This document shows positions 48,501-59,968 of a stretch of DNA of 64,000 nucleotides, in pieces; position 1 is the first letter of the stretch; each line of letters starts with the position of its first letter. The translations under genes and the position numbers were made by a program. Origin of the DNA: Pseudisothecium myosuroides (lineage: Eukaryota > Streptophyta > Bryopsida > Hypnales > Lembophyllaceae); contig OX637290.1 in NCBI GenBank assembly GCA_951799445.1, positions 31,552,987-31,616,986 of the forward strand, in the 5' to 3' direction. The notes below the pieces were generated by a model. The model searched no databases. It had not been told where the DNA came from and was given only the letters and a program-made list of their open reading frames with translations.

Positions 48501-50942
48501 ACAAACCACCACAGTTGGAATATAGACTCTGCACCAGTCAGAAACGAGAAATATCATGCAGATTCGCAGGTTATGTCAACAACAGCAGCATGAGAAGTTC
48601 AGTATCATTCTCAAGATAAATAGGAGCTCGGTGCGTCCCTCAAAGCTGCATGATGATGTTGTGTAGGAAAATTATCTACCTTCGGCATAATGGGAGTTTC
48701 TGCCACACTCCACTTCGGTTGGAACCCGATTCCTGCGAACCCCAGGCCAAGCTCCTCTGCAACAGTCTTCACCTGCAAATTCCCTTTGCTTGTTACAGCT
48801 TAAACCCCGTTTCTGAAAATATCCCCATTACCGTATTACTGACCCTTATTTGCATACTCCACACATTCGATAAAGTTTCTGTCGCAAGCCATAAATCTTT
48901 GCAACTTCTAAGAAAAGTTGGAAAAAACTTTCTCGTAGAAAAATGTCATTACCCTTTAAGCAGCGAAGTGAATTGACTCTGAAAGTATGCAACCTCTCTA
49001 AAAATGGCTTTAAGAAAATCACAAAGACAATCAGTGAAAGCAAGCATGTCATTTAGGGTTGGTCTAAGGTCATAAATTTTTTTGCCATGTAAATTACCAA
49101 TAATCTCCACCATTGAGCTAAGAATGCTAATATATCACCGTGTGGATGACAATTCTAAACATCCTTCTGAATAAGATAATCGATATAACAAGCAAAATCT
49201 GCATGTTTGCAAGGTTATTAAAAGATTCATAGCAGATCCTACATGCCATACTAAACCCCAAAATTTAACACCAGTAACATAATCATGAGAACTTCGTATA
49301 CAAACACCAAAAAAATGAGCTTTTGATTGATAAGGAGTGGGTTACTTTTTCAAAGATGTTTATTAGGAAACAGAGACTTATAGCACGCGATAGTTCTGGG
49401 CAAAACCCATCCCTGCAGGTACTTCAAAAGACGAGCGCGCAAGAACGAGAATTCTAGATTGCTCAAAAGAAAGTCAACACTTCTAGACGCACATTATTGC
49501 TACCACCCAGGCTCCCAATGTTTTCGCTATGAGAGCGTGAAAAGTGTGCACAACGATAGTGCGGCAACTGCGAAGGATATTCCAGCGTTTCCTTATAGAA
49601 AGGGTCATGATAAAGATATTCGAAAGTATATACCTGATACAGATGGGAATTGACTTCGGCACACGTTTGATGAAGTGTACGCAGAGGGGCACCGCTCAAT
49701 TCAAACTGACCCCCAGGTTCAAGAGAGACACTTTGACCATGCTGCAAATCTCACCACAACCAAATCTCAATCAACCAAATCTCCAGAATCCTGCGATTCA
49801 TGTACACAAGATTTCCCACTCCCCGCAGGAAATTGAGCAAGGAGCTCCAGAATAAGCAGATACACGTAAACACAATTGCAGCACCTGCCTAAATGCGACA
49901 TCCCAAACTGAGTACATATCGATTCTGAGAATGTACACCACCTCAATATCAGAACTCGTGTCAGTTTTACGTCATCTACCAAAGAATATTGAAACCATAT
50001 CACTATTGCACACATCGCATTCTACTGTGCAATGTGCGTGCAGTGATTGCAAACAAGCGTATATAAAATTGACCATTTCAGTAATAGTAACTGTGCTCAA
50101 AGTGACCAAAGTGTCGCTTCTAGAAGTAGCTATCTTACCCTAAAGGATGAAGTCCTCGCTACACTCAATTGCAAAACTCAGAATTAGGTTTCAATTCGGA
50201 AAAGAGCTGGAAACAGAGAGGCTGCGAGAGCTCACAAATGTCAGTCCAATGATGTTATCCCCCTCCATCACTCTCTCCCACTCAAACCGCTCCGACATGC
50301 CCTTGAGAATTTGACTAATTTGATCGTACGTCATGGGCTGCAGCGAGTCCAGCTGAAACCCAAATTTCTCATGCTCCGTTCCGATCCTGCACAACCCCCC
50401 ACCACAACAATCACAACTACCAATTTGCGACAAAATCCAAGCTCACATTGAATTCCGTAAAACTACAACAACAACAACAGCATCGAAGACTTCCAAAATT
50501 CGAAATTTTTCAAATCCGAATAACAATTCTTCCCAAAACCCCGAATTCAACTTCGAATTCATACACTTAATCAAAAACCCATGACGCACCTCCACTTCTC
50601 CTTAGGTTTACACCCGGACGCCAAGTACGCCACCAAATCCTGCTTCGTCAGGGGCTCCCGGCTCCTCGCTCCATGCTCATCATTCTTCGGTGGACTCGCT
50701 GCGACAATGCACAAATGCTGCTTGGTCCTCCTCTTGCTGCTGCCTGGACCATTCTCTTCGCCGGATGGAATGGCTGGACTGGCACTCCACCTCGATGCCA
50801 ACACGCGACTGCTTCTTCTTCGTGAACCCAGCTGCCCACCACCACACACGACAAGGTTCCGGCTTTCGACAGCAGCAGCGCCCGGCCTGGCGATGGCGAT
50901 GGCGAGGCTCCCTGTAGCGGCTGTGTGGGTCAGGGCGGCCAT
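45554..50942 (-). CDS. GSH1: Glutamate-cysteine ligase, plastid-targeted (GSH1), complete
   Basis: Joins glutamate and cysteine with ATP to gamma-glutamylcysteine, the first and rate-limiting step of glutathione synthesis, in plastids. Exons, right to left: 50590-50942, 50236-50386, 49634-49741, 48680-48772, 48341-48424, 48111-48179, 47843-47913, 47626-47694, 47345-47438, 47040-47129, 46745-46825, 46461-46553, 46200-46280, 45938-46007, 45554-45642; all GT-AG, phases consistent, 531 codons plus stop, close to the plant family length. Residues 1-90 are a Ser/Ala/Arg-rich transit-peptide-like segment; the GCS2-type core starts about 96 with GTEHEKFGF (120-128), [12 protein letters not shown] (174-185), DCTG (357-360), [10 protein letters not shown] (412-421) and ends DPVFEHLLY. 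Cys195 and Cys415 match the Brassica CC1 pair by spacing; Cys358 is present but its CC2 partner position is Val373. ATG has a good context (aaccaccATGGCC). Confidence 0.97.
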
Positions 50943-52061
50943 GGTGGTTCGTTAGTTTTGTCGCCTCGCGGAGGTTTGTCACAACCTGTGGAACTCGCAG
51001 CAACGGGCGAATGATGCGCGAGCCAAAGGGGGACTGGGGGAGTGAGAGTGATGACTGGCTTATTACTGTATGGGAAAGATCTGGCGGTACGATGGGCATC
51101 GGACGGTTGGGGTTGGGTTTCGGGACCGACGGTGGGGATGGATGGCAGCGCGCGTGGTCATAGGCATGCCGAACTTTCGTGGTCACCAGCTCTGTTGGTT
51201 CTCCTGCTGCAGCGGAGGCGGCGGCGGCGGGGACAGCTGGCGTTCATCCACACTCGGGGATGAATTTTCGCAGGATGAATGAGAAAAAAATTGAAAAAAT
51301 TCATCCTCGGCGTTTCACTTGTGAGTTAAGTTACTGGTCGAGTGGTCGTGCATACTAAAGATCCCTTTTTTTCCATTAAAAAGATACTTTTTTGTCATTC
51401 ATCCTGGGCGCTTCAGTTGTGCGCTTCAGTTGTGAGTTATTGTGCTTAAAGATCCTTTTTTCCATCAAAGAGATTAGTTTTGGTAGGAAGAGTAATGATA
51501 ATAGTCAACAATTTTTGAACAAACTTGCTCTAAAATTCGGATAAGTAGTTGCATTCCCTTCCTTACGATTCCTGTAGGCTTGTGGCTTGACCAGAATATT
51601 TGATAAAATGATCTGGGGAATTCAGTCCAAAAAAGAAAGTCTGCGACTCTGCGTGAAGCGCTATGCTGTGCAACACTACTTCTGACATTGGAGGTTGCCT
51701 ATGGCTGGGCTGGGTCGGGCATCTGTCGGAGTGCAGCAATGCGCTCGATTTGGTTCTTCCGTTCAAGCTCTAGGGACCAGGGCTGGAGCTTCCTGTAAAT
51801 GCAAGATCTCAGAATATTGGGTCATATCTCCTATAAGTTAAGGGATTTTCACAAATTTATTTCCCAACTTACTGTCAGTGAGTGCAGATGAATTGGTACG
51901 GATATGACCCTCATCACTCAAAATCCACAGTTCGTATCTCTTTCCTGGCCTCCACTAATCCAATTCCTATCGGTGTCCTACCAAAATACCACTAAAAGTA
52001 CATCCAAAAAGCATGATATACATGATCCTCATGTGCATTCGCACCCAGTTTTTCTTCTCCT
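50943..52061. other. Intergenic region between ZNF830-like and GSH1 genes
   Basis: Holds the GSH1 promoter/5' UTR side and the 3' side of the upstream gene. GC-rich to about 51270, with a (GGC)n run at 51214-51228, then AT-richer. Two near copies of 'cgcttcagttgtg' lie at about 51408-51432, and a similar 'cgtttcacttgtgagtta' at 51310. Frames here overlap GSH1 out of phase and are not called. Confidence 0.5.
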
Positions 52062-53748
52062 TCATATTTCCTTTGCTCTCCAGTCAATGGCAACGTCATC
52101 ATCGTCGTCCTCTTCAGAATCATCATCATCGTCAACACCCATGGCAGCCGGGAAAGCCACTACGCTCTCTGCTTTCACCTTTGCCACCCTCTCTTCTTTT
52201 GCCTTTCGTAGAATCTCAACTCTCTCCATGAGTGACCTAAAACAAAAGAACATATGAACTATCAGTAACAAGCTTGCAACTGAAACAAGAAAAGTATTCT
52301 TCAATGAGGAATAAACTCTTGAATGAGACGAGATATTGCTAATAAAACAGGCCATGACAATTGAAAACCATCATGCTAAGTCCTATATACAATAATGCCA
52401 CTTACATGACTTAGCTACAATCGATTGCTTACAAATCTTGAGCTGTTTAGTAAATACGTAAGAGCCTTGTAGTTAGGAAATAAGTGATACCTTTGCTCGA
52501 TCCCTTCAAGTTCTTCTCTAATATCTGCTGCTTCTTCCTGACAGAACATTGAGCTTTGAGTCAGAGAAAACTTGCGAGAGAGGTGTTAAAGCAAAACTCC
52601 GGCGTGAAGGAAAACTACAGTGGAAGAAAAACGAATAAGAATTGAGTCCTTAGAGCAACAAACCTCATCTTCTTCTTGCTGAACGTCAGCTGCCACCAAG
52701 TCCACCTTGATGCTCTTTTGAAACTCTTTATATTCCTCCCTACAACACATGCATTCGATGAGCAATTGGCAAACAAATTGTGACTTGGAATTCAATACAC
52801 AAGGCAACAACAGATACAGATAGCAGCAATAAAATGCACATGCAAGACATACGAAACCCCACTCATAGACAATCTACTCGAACAATAGATATGGGGAGAA
52901 GATTTCTCACTTGATGTCAACTTTGGGAGGTTCTAAGCCTCGTGCCCGGTGATCCGCGTCAACATTGTCAAAGAAACCTTCAGGAACTTTCCCAGATGCA
53001 ATCTCAGAAGGTGATGAAGATTTTGCAGACTGCACAACTCCATTTTGTGTATTTCTGACTACAGGTTCCTGAATAGCTGGAGCACTAGTGGGTGTCTGCT
53101 GTTTGCCTGCTTCTGCAAAACACGCAATGTAAATTGGTGTAATCAAATCAAATCCCCACTCTCAATCTCCCTCTCCCTTGCATCACAGTGACTAACGAAA
53201 TGTGCATGAAGCGTCATATAGATAATCCAGACGAGATATTAAGATCATCACGAGCGTTTACAAAATATTCTTTCAATAAAATCAATCAATAGTGATCAGA
53301 AATAGTTTTATTCAAGTTAAGAAACACCTACCATCCACGCGCACTCGTTTAGCACTTGGAGCAGCAGAGGAATCGAAAAAATCAGCGGGTAGTTTAGAGG
53401 TCGGCGCACTTGGTGTGTCAAAGAAGTCTGCTGGTAGTCCGGTGGAACTGGAAACGGGAGCAGCTGGTGGACTGGCTTTGGGAGCAGCTGGCGGTCCGGT
53501 TGAGTTTATTTTGGGAACAGGTGGAGGTTTCCTAGCATTCACCTGAAATGCACTTCAAGGAATTAGCAAACAAGCAGAGGAGTCGAAAAAATCAGCGGGT
53601 AGTTTAGAGGTCGGCTGCCGGCACAAGCAATGAACACCCTAAACTGCCAATAAAGAAATCGAGAACTTACAATGCTTGCACGGGTTACAGCTGGGGCGGG
53701 CTTCGCAGACTTTGGAAATCGTCTCTTCACAGGTGGCGGTCCCGTCAT
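52062..53748 (-). CDS. ZNF830: ZNF830/CCDC16-like nuclear protein; N-terminal zinc finger not visible
   Basis: Exons, right to left: 53671-53748, 53332-53542, 52911-53112, 52664-52739, 52491-52537, 52062-52236; GT-AG, phases consistent, 262 codons plus stop. Family hallmarks: repeated LPADFFD (twice in exon 2), VPEGFFD in exon 3, then a charged coiled-coil (EEYKEFQKSIK, EEAADIREELEGIEQR, MERVEILRKAKEERVAK), an Asp/Glu run, and C-terminal IDWRAKEI. Known relatives are nuclear proteins linked to splicing and genome stability and carry one C2H2 finger at the N terminus, about 80-90 residues before the FFD motifs. Here the only in-frame Met is MTGPPPVKRRF, with an in-frame stop further upstream and no other Met between. 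Either a 5' exon was missed or the finger is lost. Exon 5 and 6 boundaries are firm. Confidence 0.82.
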
Positions 53749-53802
53749 TGCTTTTTGTTCCCCCCAAATTAAACCTATCTCGCAACTGGCCACCGATTTC
53801 AC
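53746..53802 (-). pseudogene. Possible remnant of the ZNF830 zinc-finger coding segment
   Basis: Codons directly before the Met at 53748, in its frame, read VKSVASCEIGLIWGEQKAM. This resembles the second half of the family's finger (VKS..W..H..S..H K) with the two His positions replaced by Gly and Gln. Upstream, another frame carries NCVRC. I read this as a possibly decayed or sequence-error-affected finger; the match is short and could be chance. Confidence 0.3.
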
Positions 53803-53861
53803 AGCGGACACAGTTATAGAGTACGCGAAGGTCTGACTCGGCACCTGAGTACCGAATGACT

Positions 53862-53915
53862 TTAGGGTTTTGCGCGTGAAGGGTTTCGGCAGGTAAAACT
53901 CCTCGTTTAGGGTTT
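53862..53915 (-). promoter_or_regulatory. Two telo-box motifs upstream of the ZNF830-like gene
   Basis: AAACCCTAA on the minus strand at 53862-53870 and again at 53907-53915. Telo-boxes are common just upstream of plant housekeeping genes and near transcription starts, which suggests transcription begins close by, at about 53.9 kb. Confidence 0.5.
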
Positions 53916-53976
53916 AAGCATTCCGGCGTTTGAAGGCCACTTTCCACTTGGGCTTAGTTAACACCTGCGGATTTAA

Positions 53977-54050
53977 CCCTTAAACGACGGGCTGGAACAA
54001 TTGTGGAAAGCCCTCGAGTTTCACTATCTCGCTGTCTCATATGTCAATGC
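53977..54050. mobile_element. Orphan end of a family K-like TTAA element
   Basis: TTAA at 53973-53976 followed by CCCTTAAACGACGGGCTGG, close to the family K end CCCTTGAACGCCGGACTGG. No matching right end was found nearby, so it is partial. It lies about 230 bp before the first visible ZNF830-like Met. Confidence 0.6.
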
Positions 54051-55160
54051 TCGCATATTGGTCCTGACATTGCACCACTACGAGAACTTCACGACGAAAT
54101 CCACAAACCTAACATTGAAGGAGTAGAAACTGAAATATTGAAGAGTAAAAAACGACAAGCACCTAGATGTGCGGTGCTATCGAGCAACAATCGAACCCAG
54201 AAAGGTACACAGCGAAATCTCAGATAACAAGATCCAATGACACACCGGTCAGACCTGTGTATTACCTCTGTGGCTCCCAGATTCTCAATAACTCCCAATT
54301 TATTCTCTGAACAGTCCAAGCCAATCACTGTATTAGATTGGAAAATGCGACCAGACTTGCTCATAGAACAAACAAAAAGGTACTACTTAATTCCTGCTCA
54401 AGGTTTCAGAGATGTCCTGTACAGAAGGAAATCCAACTTGGCGCATTCAATCCAACTACTTCAATCAAAGTAAGAGAATTCAGGCCTATGCATTGAGGAC
54501 CTACGATTACTTCAGTTATGAACGTTTTAAAAATTTTACACTTAAAAAGAACAGAGAGCAGGGCAAAGAGAAATTTGGAAAGTGGTACTGATAAAGCGAA
54601 GACTAACCGTGATAAAGATTAGACCGCATTCCCAAGTAAGTGCAGCAGCTGCTAAAGAATAAAAACAATTCAGCATTTCCCAACCCGATGTGCCAATGCC
54701 AATGAATTACTCCATCCTCCTAAACCCTAGAAAAGCCGAAGAAGAAAACAGGAGGAGGCAATCCCAAAACTGCTTCACAACTCGAATCCAGTGATGAACC
54801 GTGATAAACAATAGGAAAATCGCCGACTCCAGAAAAGCAAAATTACGATCGAGTGTTCATCATCTGCATCCCATATTCCAATCCAAATTGAGCACCCACG
54901 AAAACGAAACGGAAAGAAAGAGCCTGACAACAACGATGAGAGGGGGAGAGGGCTCTACAGAATGGGCAGCAAGGCTGTCGACATCGTCGGGGTCGAACCG
55001 TGCAGGCGAAGGAAGGTCCGCTCCAGGATCCGGCATGCCTGCCGTGGCGCCTCTGCACTGTGGAGCACAAATGGAGCCAGAAACTAAGCGGAAACAAAGC
55101 AATTGAGGCCAACGTTGGTCCCCTATTTTGTGCTTCATTAATCTATTTCTCTATACATCT
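54051..55160. other. Upstream region with a GC-rich patch, no gene recognised
   Basis: 54930-55090 is GC-rich with frames open on both strands, including 92 codons on the minus strand from 55138, but I recognise no domain and no splice partner. A telo-box-like aaaccctag lies at 54722. It may hold an upstream exon or a divergent promoter. Confidence 0.35.
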
Positions 55161-56430
55161 CCTAGCTAACTTGGGACGTTTGAATGCAAATATGAACTCA
55201 TAATTTGCAAATTTTATCATGTGTTGCAAATAAAAGTTCCTGCGTTTTCTCTAGAAGTAAAATGGGGACAAAACAACCTCTACATTAGGCTTGTTGCACT
55301 ACTATAGACTTGACTGTCCTAGAGGATTGTCAGCCCGCGCACATGTCCAGTTTTTTCATGCCACCCCTCGGCCCAATGTCCCAAGGCGTTTAGGGTTTCC
55401 ACTTGCAACCCGGTAGTGGAAATTTGAAGCCCTGTTCGCTAATTTTTTTCCACGCCCCATCCACCAAGTCTTGGGAACCTGCGCTCGTAGTTTGCTTGTT
55501 CGCGAAGCTCGGCCTTTTCTCCATGCTCAGCCTTGCGCTTGTAGTGGAGGACACCACCTTCCTAAGCTACGCTCTTTAGCCTATGCTTTTGTAAAATTTG
55601 TATGGTCACTTCCATTTTCCACCATCTTTTTACGAAGAGAGCATATGATTTTATACAATTTCTGTGGCCACAGTTTTAACTTGTGTTAAGGTAATCACAC
55701 CTAATTACGTCAATGCTTGGGGAGCGCACTCCCATTTTTTTGGTACACGTGCGATTAAACAAAGGGATATTTTAATTGCCATGGTCTTAAATTTTCGACA
55801 TGGCTTGGAAATAAAGTAGCATCATTGTAATGGGGTTAGGGTCTTTATAAGTAACAAAGGATAGGGGAAAATAATGAAATTTATCTTTTTTTTATTTCTA
55901 CAATAGCTTTACCAAAAATTAACAAATAAATCTAAATTTTTATTAGAAGTATTAGAGGCACTAAGTTACAGCTGTGTGAAGACAAGGCATCTAGAGGGGG
56001 ATCCAAAGTCTGCTGGTTCACTGTTGTTTTTGAGATGTATCTCAACTGTAAGTTTCTAATTAAGCTTAATTACTACTAACATATGGACTCATTGAAGCCT
56101 AAAGATGAATAAAAGAGGTTTTCTAATCGAATTGGTGGATGATGGCACTCAATTCGACGCCTTCCAAGTTCATTGTTGCACTATGGCGATGTGCGGTTGC
56201 TTGTCAGGAAAGATTTTTGCTGCATTTTGTGAATGGTGTGGTTTTGCAATACAATTTTCTGTGATTGCTTTGTCTGATTTGCCTAGAGCAAATTTTATGG
56301 CCACTTTTAGGTTCAAAGTATTTCTTGATTGGAGAAACTTTGTTTTAGAAGTGTTAGCACTTTATTTTTCAAACTAGTATTTGTTAGACCATAGTTTCAA
56401 TTTGGAACCACAAATTCCTTGAATATACTT
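55161..56430. other. Spacer, no gene recognised
   Basis: 55165-55260 matches 13690-13780, a dispersed repeat end. A 90-codon frame at 56105-56377 has no recognisable features. Nothing else is supported. Confidence 0.35.
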
Positions 56431-56439
56431 TGTGTTTGC

Positions 56440-57590
56440 AAGCACTTCATATTTTGAAATTGCATCCTAAATTTCACTCCTTGTTTTGTACAATCAGGTC
56501 TAATTCATTTACAAACTACTTCTTTGAGTCATTTAAATTTTTTTCTACAATATACTGTATAATTGGCATATTTTTGGTATATTTTTAATGCAATCCCAAT
56601 CAAGCATACCAAATTTCAATTTCAAAAAAACAAAATTTTATTTTTGATGAATTTTTGAAGTCAATTTTTATGGTTTTGCATAATATTTTATTGAAAACAA
56701 TTGGTGACAATTTTTTCTAATTTGATTGTATACATATATAGGAAACATCTATATGCACATCTTTTGTATTAAAAAACACCCCATTAAGTAGCAAAAATAT
56801 GAGCTAGGAAAATTAAATGTGAGGCGTCATACACTACAAGAGAAAGGGGTGTTTTAAGTAGTATTCTAGACATCACGTCTTTTAAGTAACGTCTTTTAAG
56901 TAAGTTTTTAAGTAAAATTTTACTGAAAAGACAATCTTTTCAGTAAAATTTTACTTAAAAACTTACTTAAAAGACGTTACTTAAAAGACGTGATGTCTAG
57001 GACACTACTTAAAACACCCCTTTCTCTTGTAGTGATATGACCAAAATTTGTGAAATAGATATCTTTATATTTTAACAAGATTTTGGCAAAGTAATTATAA
57101 CATCATGCTAAAATGTAAAAAATTAGTTACAATGTGAGGGTCAAATAGTAAAATCTAATTAAAATATAAAGATATTTATTTGATAAATTTTGGTTATATA
57201 ATGCATCACATTTAACTCCTACTAGCTCATATTTTTGTTACTTAATGGAGTGTTTTTTAATATGAAAGATGTGCATATGGATGTTTCCTATATATCTATG
57301 CAATTGAATTAAAAAATTTATCACCAATTGTTTTCAATAAAATATTTTGTAAAACCATAGAAATTGACTTCAAAAATTTACCCAAAATGGAATTTTTCTT
57401 TTTTGAAACTAAAATTTGGTATGCTTAATTGGGATTGCGTAAAAATTGGATGTTAATTATGCAAGACAAAAAATTCTAATTTTTTTTATACACTTTGCAA
57501 TTAAAATTGGAATGGCTCAAATTGAAAATTTGTAAATGAACTAGACTTGATTGTACAACAGTTTTTGAATGTGCAATTTTCCAAAAAGAA
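56440..57590. repeat. Large fold-back element, arms of about 400 bp, with a nested CACTA-type MITE
   Basis: Left arm blocks 'tgtacaatcaggtctaattc', 'caatcccaatcaagcatacc', 'ccatatgcacatctt'-like and 'gagctaggaaaattaaatgt' recur inverted on the right as 'gaactagacttgattgtaca', 'ggtatgcttaattgggattg', 'gatgtgcatatggatg' and 'acatttaactcctactagctc'. The loop lies near 57120. The left arm is interrupted at 56830-57034. Confidence 0.85.
56830..57034. mobile_element. CACTA-type fold-back MITE
   Basis: Nearly perfect inverted repeat of about 205 bp: CACTACAAGAGAAAGGGGTG at the left, CACCCCTTTCTCTTGTAGTG at the right, arms of about 100 bp. Flanked by ATA on both sides, fitting the 3-bp duplication of CACTA (CMC/EnSpm) elements. 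The high arm identity suggests recent origin. Confidence 0.87.
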
Positions 57591-57899
57591 TTTCACTATG
57601 AACCCACGAAGTGTATGAATGTTTTTTTGGGTGTTATGAATTTATAATGAACATAGGGTACATTAAAATATCGCAAGAATTTTTTTAAATGAAGTCTAGG
57701 GTACATGAAATTATCAAAATTTAGAAATTTAGATAAATAAAGTCCTATGGAAATCAAAAAAACTTACCTACATAGCCCCTATGTTATAGAGGCTTGAACG
57801 TAGAATACCCACAAATAACGTACATAGTGCACTTCCCGAGTGTCAATGATTTCAAGTAGGTTTCATCTCAATAAGTACTTTTAATACCTCCACTAATGT
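57591..57899. other. AT-rich spacer
   Basis: No gene or element ends recognised between the fold-back and the tandem array. Confidence 0.4.
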
Positions 57900-57939
57900 C
57901 AATATTAAGTAGAAAAAATAGAAAATTTGGCATAAGTAA

Positions 57940-58720
57940 AATTATAAATGTACAATTGGGTACGTGTGAAAATGGTGTTTTTGCAATTCTAGGGAAAGAA
58001 ATTTTACTAATGCCAACCGTAACACCCTCCCAAGGGTTGAAAAATAATTTTTTCTACCATGAAACTTTGGTATGGAATCATCTCTATGTTAATAAAAAGT
58101 GTGCCAAATTTCAAGGTCAAAAAATTCACTCAAAATAAGATATTTGAAATCTACAAGCATGTGTAGTTGTGAGAAACAATTTCATTACTATCAATTTTGA
58201 CACTATCCCAAGGGTTGAAAAATTATTTATTTACCATGAAATTTTTGTTGTGAAATCATCTCTATGTTGATAAAATGTATGCCAAATTTCAAGATCAAAA
58301 GATTCACACAAAATAAAATATTTGAAATCTATTAGCATGTGTAGTTGTGAGAAACAATTTCATTACTACCAATTTTGACACTATCCCAAGGGTTGAAAAA
58401 TTATTTATTTACCATAAATTTTTTTGTTGTAAAATCATTTCTATGCTGATAAAATGTATGCCAAATTTCAAAATCAAAAGATTAAAACAGAAAAAGATAT
58501 TTGAAATCTACCAATGTGTGTAGCTATAAGAAAAATTTCATTGCTGCCAAATTTGACAAATTTTCAAAGGCTGAATTTTTTTTTGACATGAACTTTTTGG
58601 TATGGGTTATCTCTATGTTGATAACAAGTATACGAAATTTCAAGGTCAAAAGATTCACAAACAAAAAGAAATCTACGAACGTGTATAGTTGTAGGATCCC
58701 CTTGTTGCCAGTTTTGTAGA
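57940..58720. repeat. Tandem array, about four units of 180 bp
   Basis: The block 'cccaagggttgaaaaa' occurs at about 58029, 58208 and 58387, with a decayed fourth near 58565 ('tttcaaaggctga'). Between them 'atttgaaatctac', 'catgtgtagttgtgagaaac' and 'tgccaaatttcaa' keep the same order. Period is 179-180 bp. Non-coding. Confidence 0.87.
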
Positions 58721-58739
58721 CTTGTATTAGGGGACAATT

Positions 58740-59030
58740 TGGCAACGAGGATGGAAAAAATTTGGAGATGATGTGAGAAAATGTAAAATAGAATGTTCCT
58801 TCCAATCTCTCCCTAAAATTCATTCATAACTTTTGATTTGGGACTTAAAATCTCAAACGAATTTTTAGAAATTAAAGTTAGTTTGATTTCTCAACTTTTT
58901 TTAGTTCAAAGTTTTTTGAAATTTTTTATTTTACTATGCCTAAATGAGGTCTAAATTTCTACTTATAACACAATTCCTATGTTTTACATAACTATGAGCA
59001 ATTGAGGTCCTACTAATTTTTTGAGATGTC
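58740..59030. repeat. Single arm of the fold-back repeat seen at 28.93-29.35 kb
   Basis: 'aatgttccttccaatc', 'aaatctcaaacgaatttt', 'ctatgcctaaatgaggtcta' and 'ctatgagcaattgagg' match the right arm of 28930-29350 in order. The opposite arm is absent here. Confidence 0.75.
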
Positions 59031-59045
59031 GACTAAGACATCTAA

Positions 59046-59968
59046 CCCCTAAAGGACCAACATGCCTTTTTTGGTAACATAGAAATTTTGGGTAGGTACG
59101 TGTGACTAGAGATTTGCATATTTTGGGCTGAAATTTTTATAGAAGGTGGGGACAAGGAATATCTTTTATATGCACCAAATTTCATGACATTTGGAAATAC
59201 GAGTCAAAAAATTATGGCCAAATATGTTGTTTGTTTTCCAACTCGGGGAGTCCGGCCAGATAAAAAAAATCACTTTTTTCAAAAATAAAAATTTGAAATT
59301 GGTTTATTAGATTTATATATACGCAGAAAGCTTTGAATCATTCCATTCTAATCAATGAGTCAAACGTTATGAGGATTTTTAGTTTGCAGGCAGTTATGGA
59401 TTGTCTACTCTAAATTAAACTTTGAAGTCGTTTATTTCACTCAATTTTCAATATTTAAAAAAATAAATAAAATTGTAGGAGGTAGATTGTTTATTACAAC
59501 ATTACAACCATTGGAATTGACATTTTTCAATTCCATAATTAACTTCTTAACAATTTAGTGTTTTGAACCATTCTCTACTTCTTTTTGCTTACTATTTTTT
59601 TCCTATATGTTGTACAATTCCAAATAATCTGAAAATTATAAGCATGTAGCCAACTTGCCTTTAAGAATGAATTTAAAGAAGCACAACCATTTTGGAATTT
59701 TTTTAATAATAATCTGACCTTGTGAAGTGCAGCTGCCCAGTTTTTTGCAGGGCCAAAAAAAGACTTTTGCCTCTTCAAATGCTAATGTCTTCCAATCTAC
59801 ACGATAGAAATTTCTGAATTTTTTTCCACATATTCTCAAAGCAAAGTATTACAAGATCCTACGGTTACATGTGTCCAAAAATGATATTTTTCAAAAATTT
59901 GGTACTTGTAATAGAAATGGCAGTTTTGGAGCGTTTTTGGTGAGAACATAGTCAAGGAACTTTAGGGG
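59046..59968 (-). mobile_element. TTAA-type MITE, family A copy 8, with CTAA target duplication
   Basis: 923 bp flanked by CTAA at 59042-59045 and CTAA at 59969-59972. Ends CCCCTAAAGGACC and AACTTTAGGGG. Interior is the reverse of copy 3. The flanking host repeat ('agatgtcgactaagac' / 'agatgtcaacttagac') also occurs at about 60.48-60.59 kb. Confidence 0.87.

Noticed and set aside
50680..51186. 168-codon minus-strand frame overlapping GSH1 exon 1
   Set aside because: It runs out of phase over the GSH1 transit-peptide exon, has no family features, and its length is explained by the high GC content there.
53639..53947. 102-codon minus-strand frame with CVRC and CNPCKHC cysteines at the ZNF830-like 5' end
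   Set aside because: It is not in the frame that splices to the LPADFFD exon and would meet a stop immediately after the junction, so it cannot be the zinc-finger exon as it stands.
58029..58580. Regular 180-bp repeats considered as a CRISPR-like array
   Set aside because: Whole units are repeated, not short repeats with unique spacers, and the setting is a plant nuclear genome.
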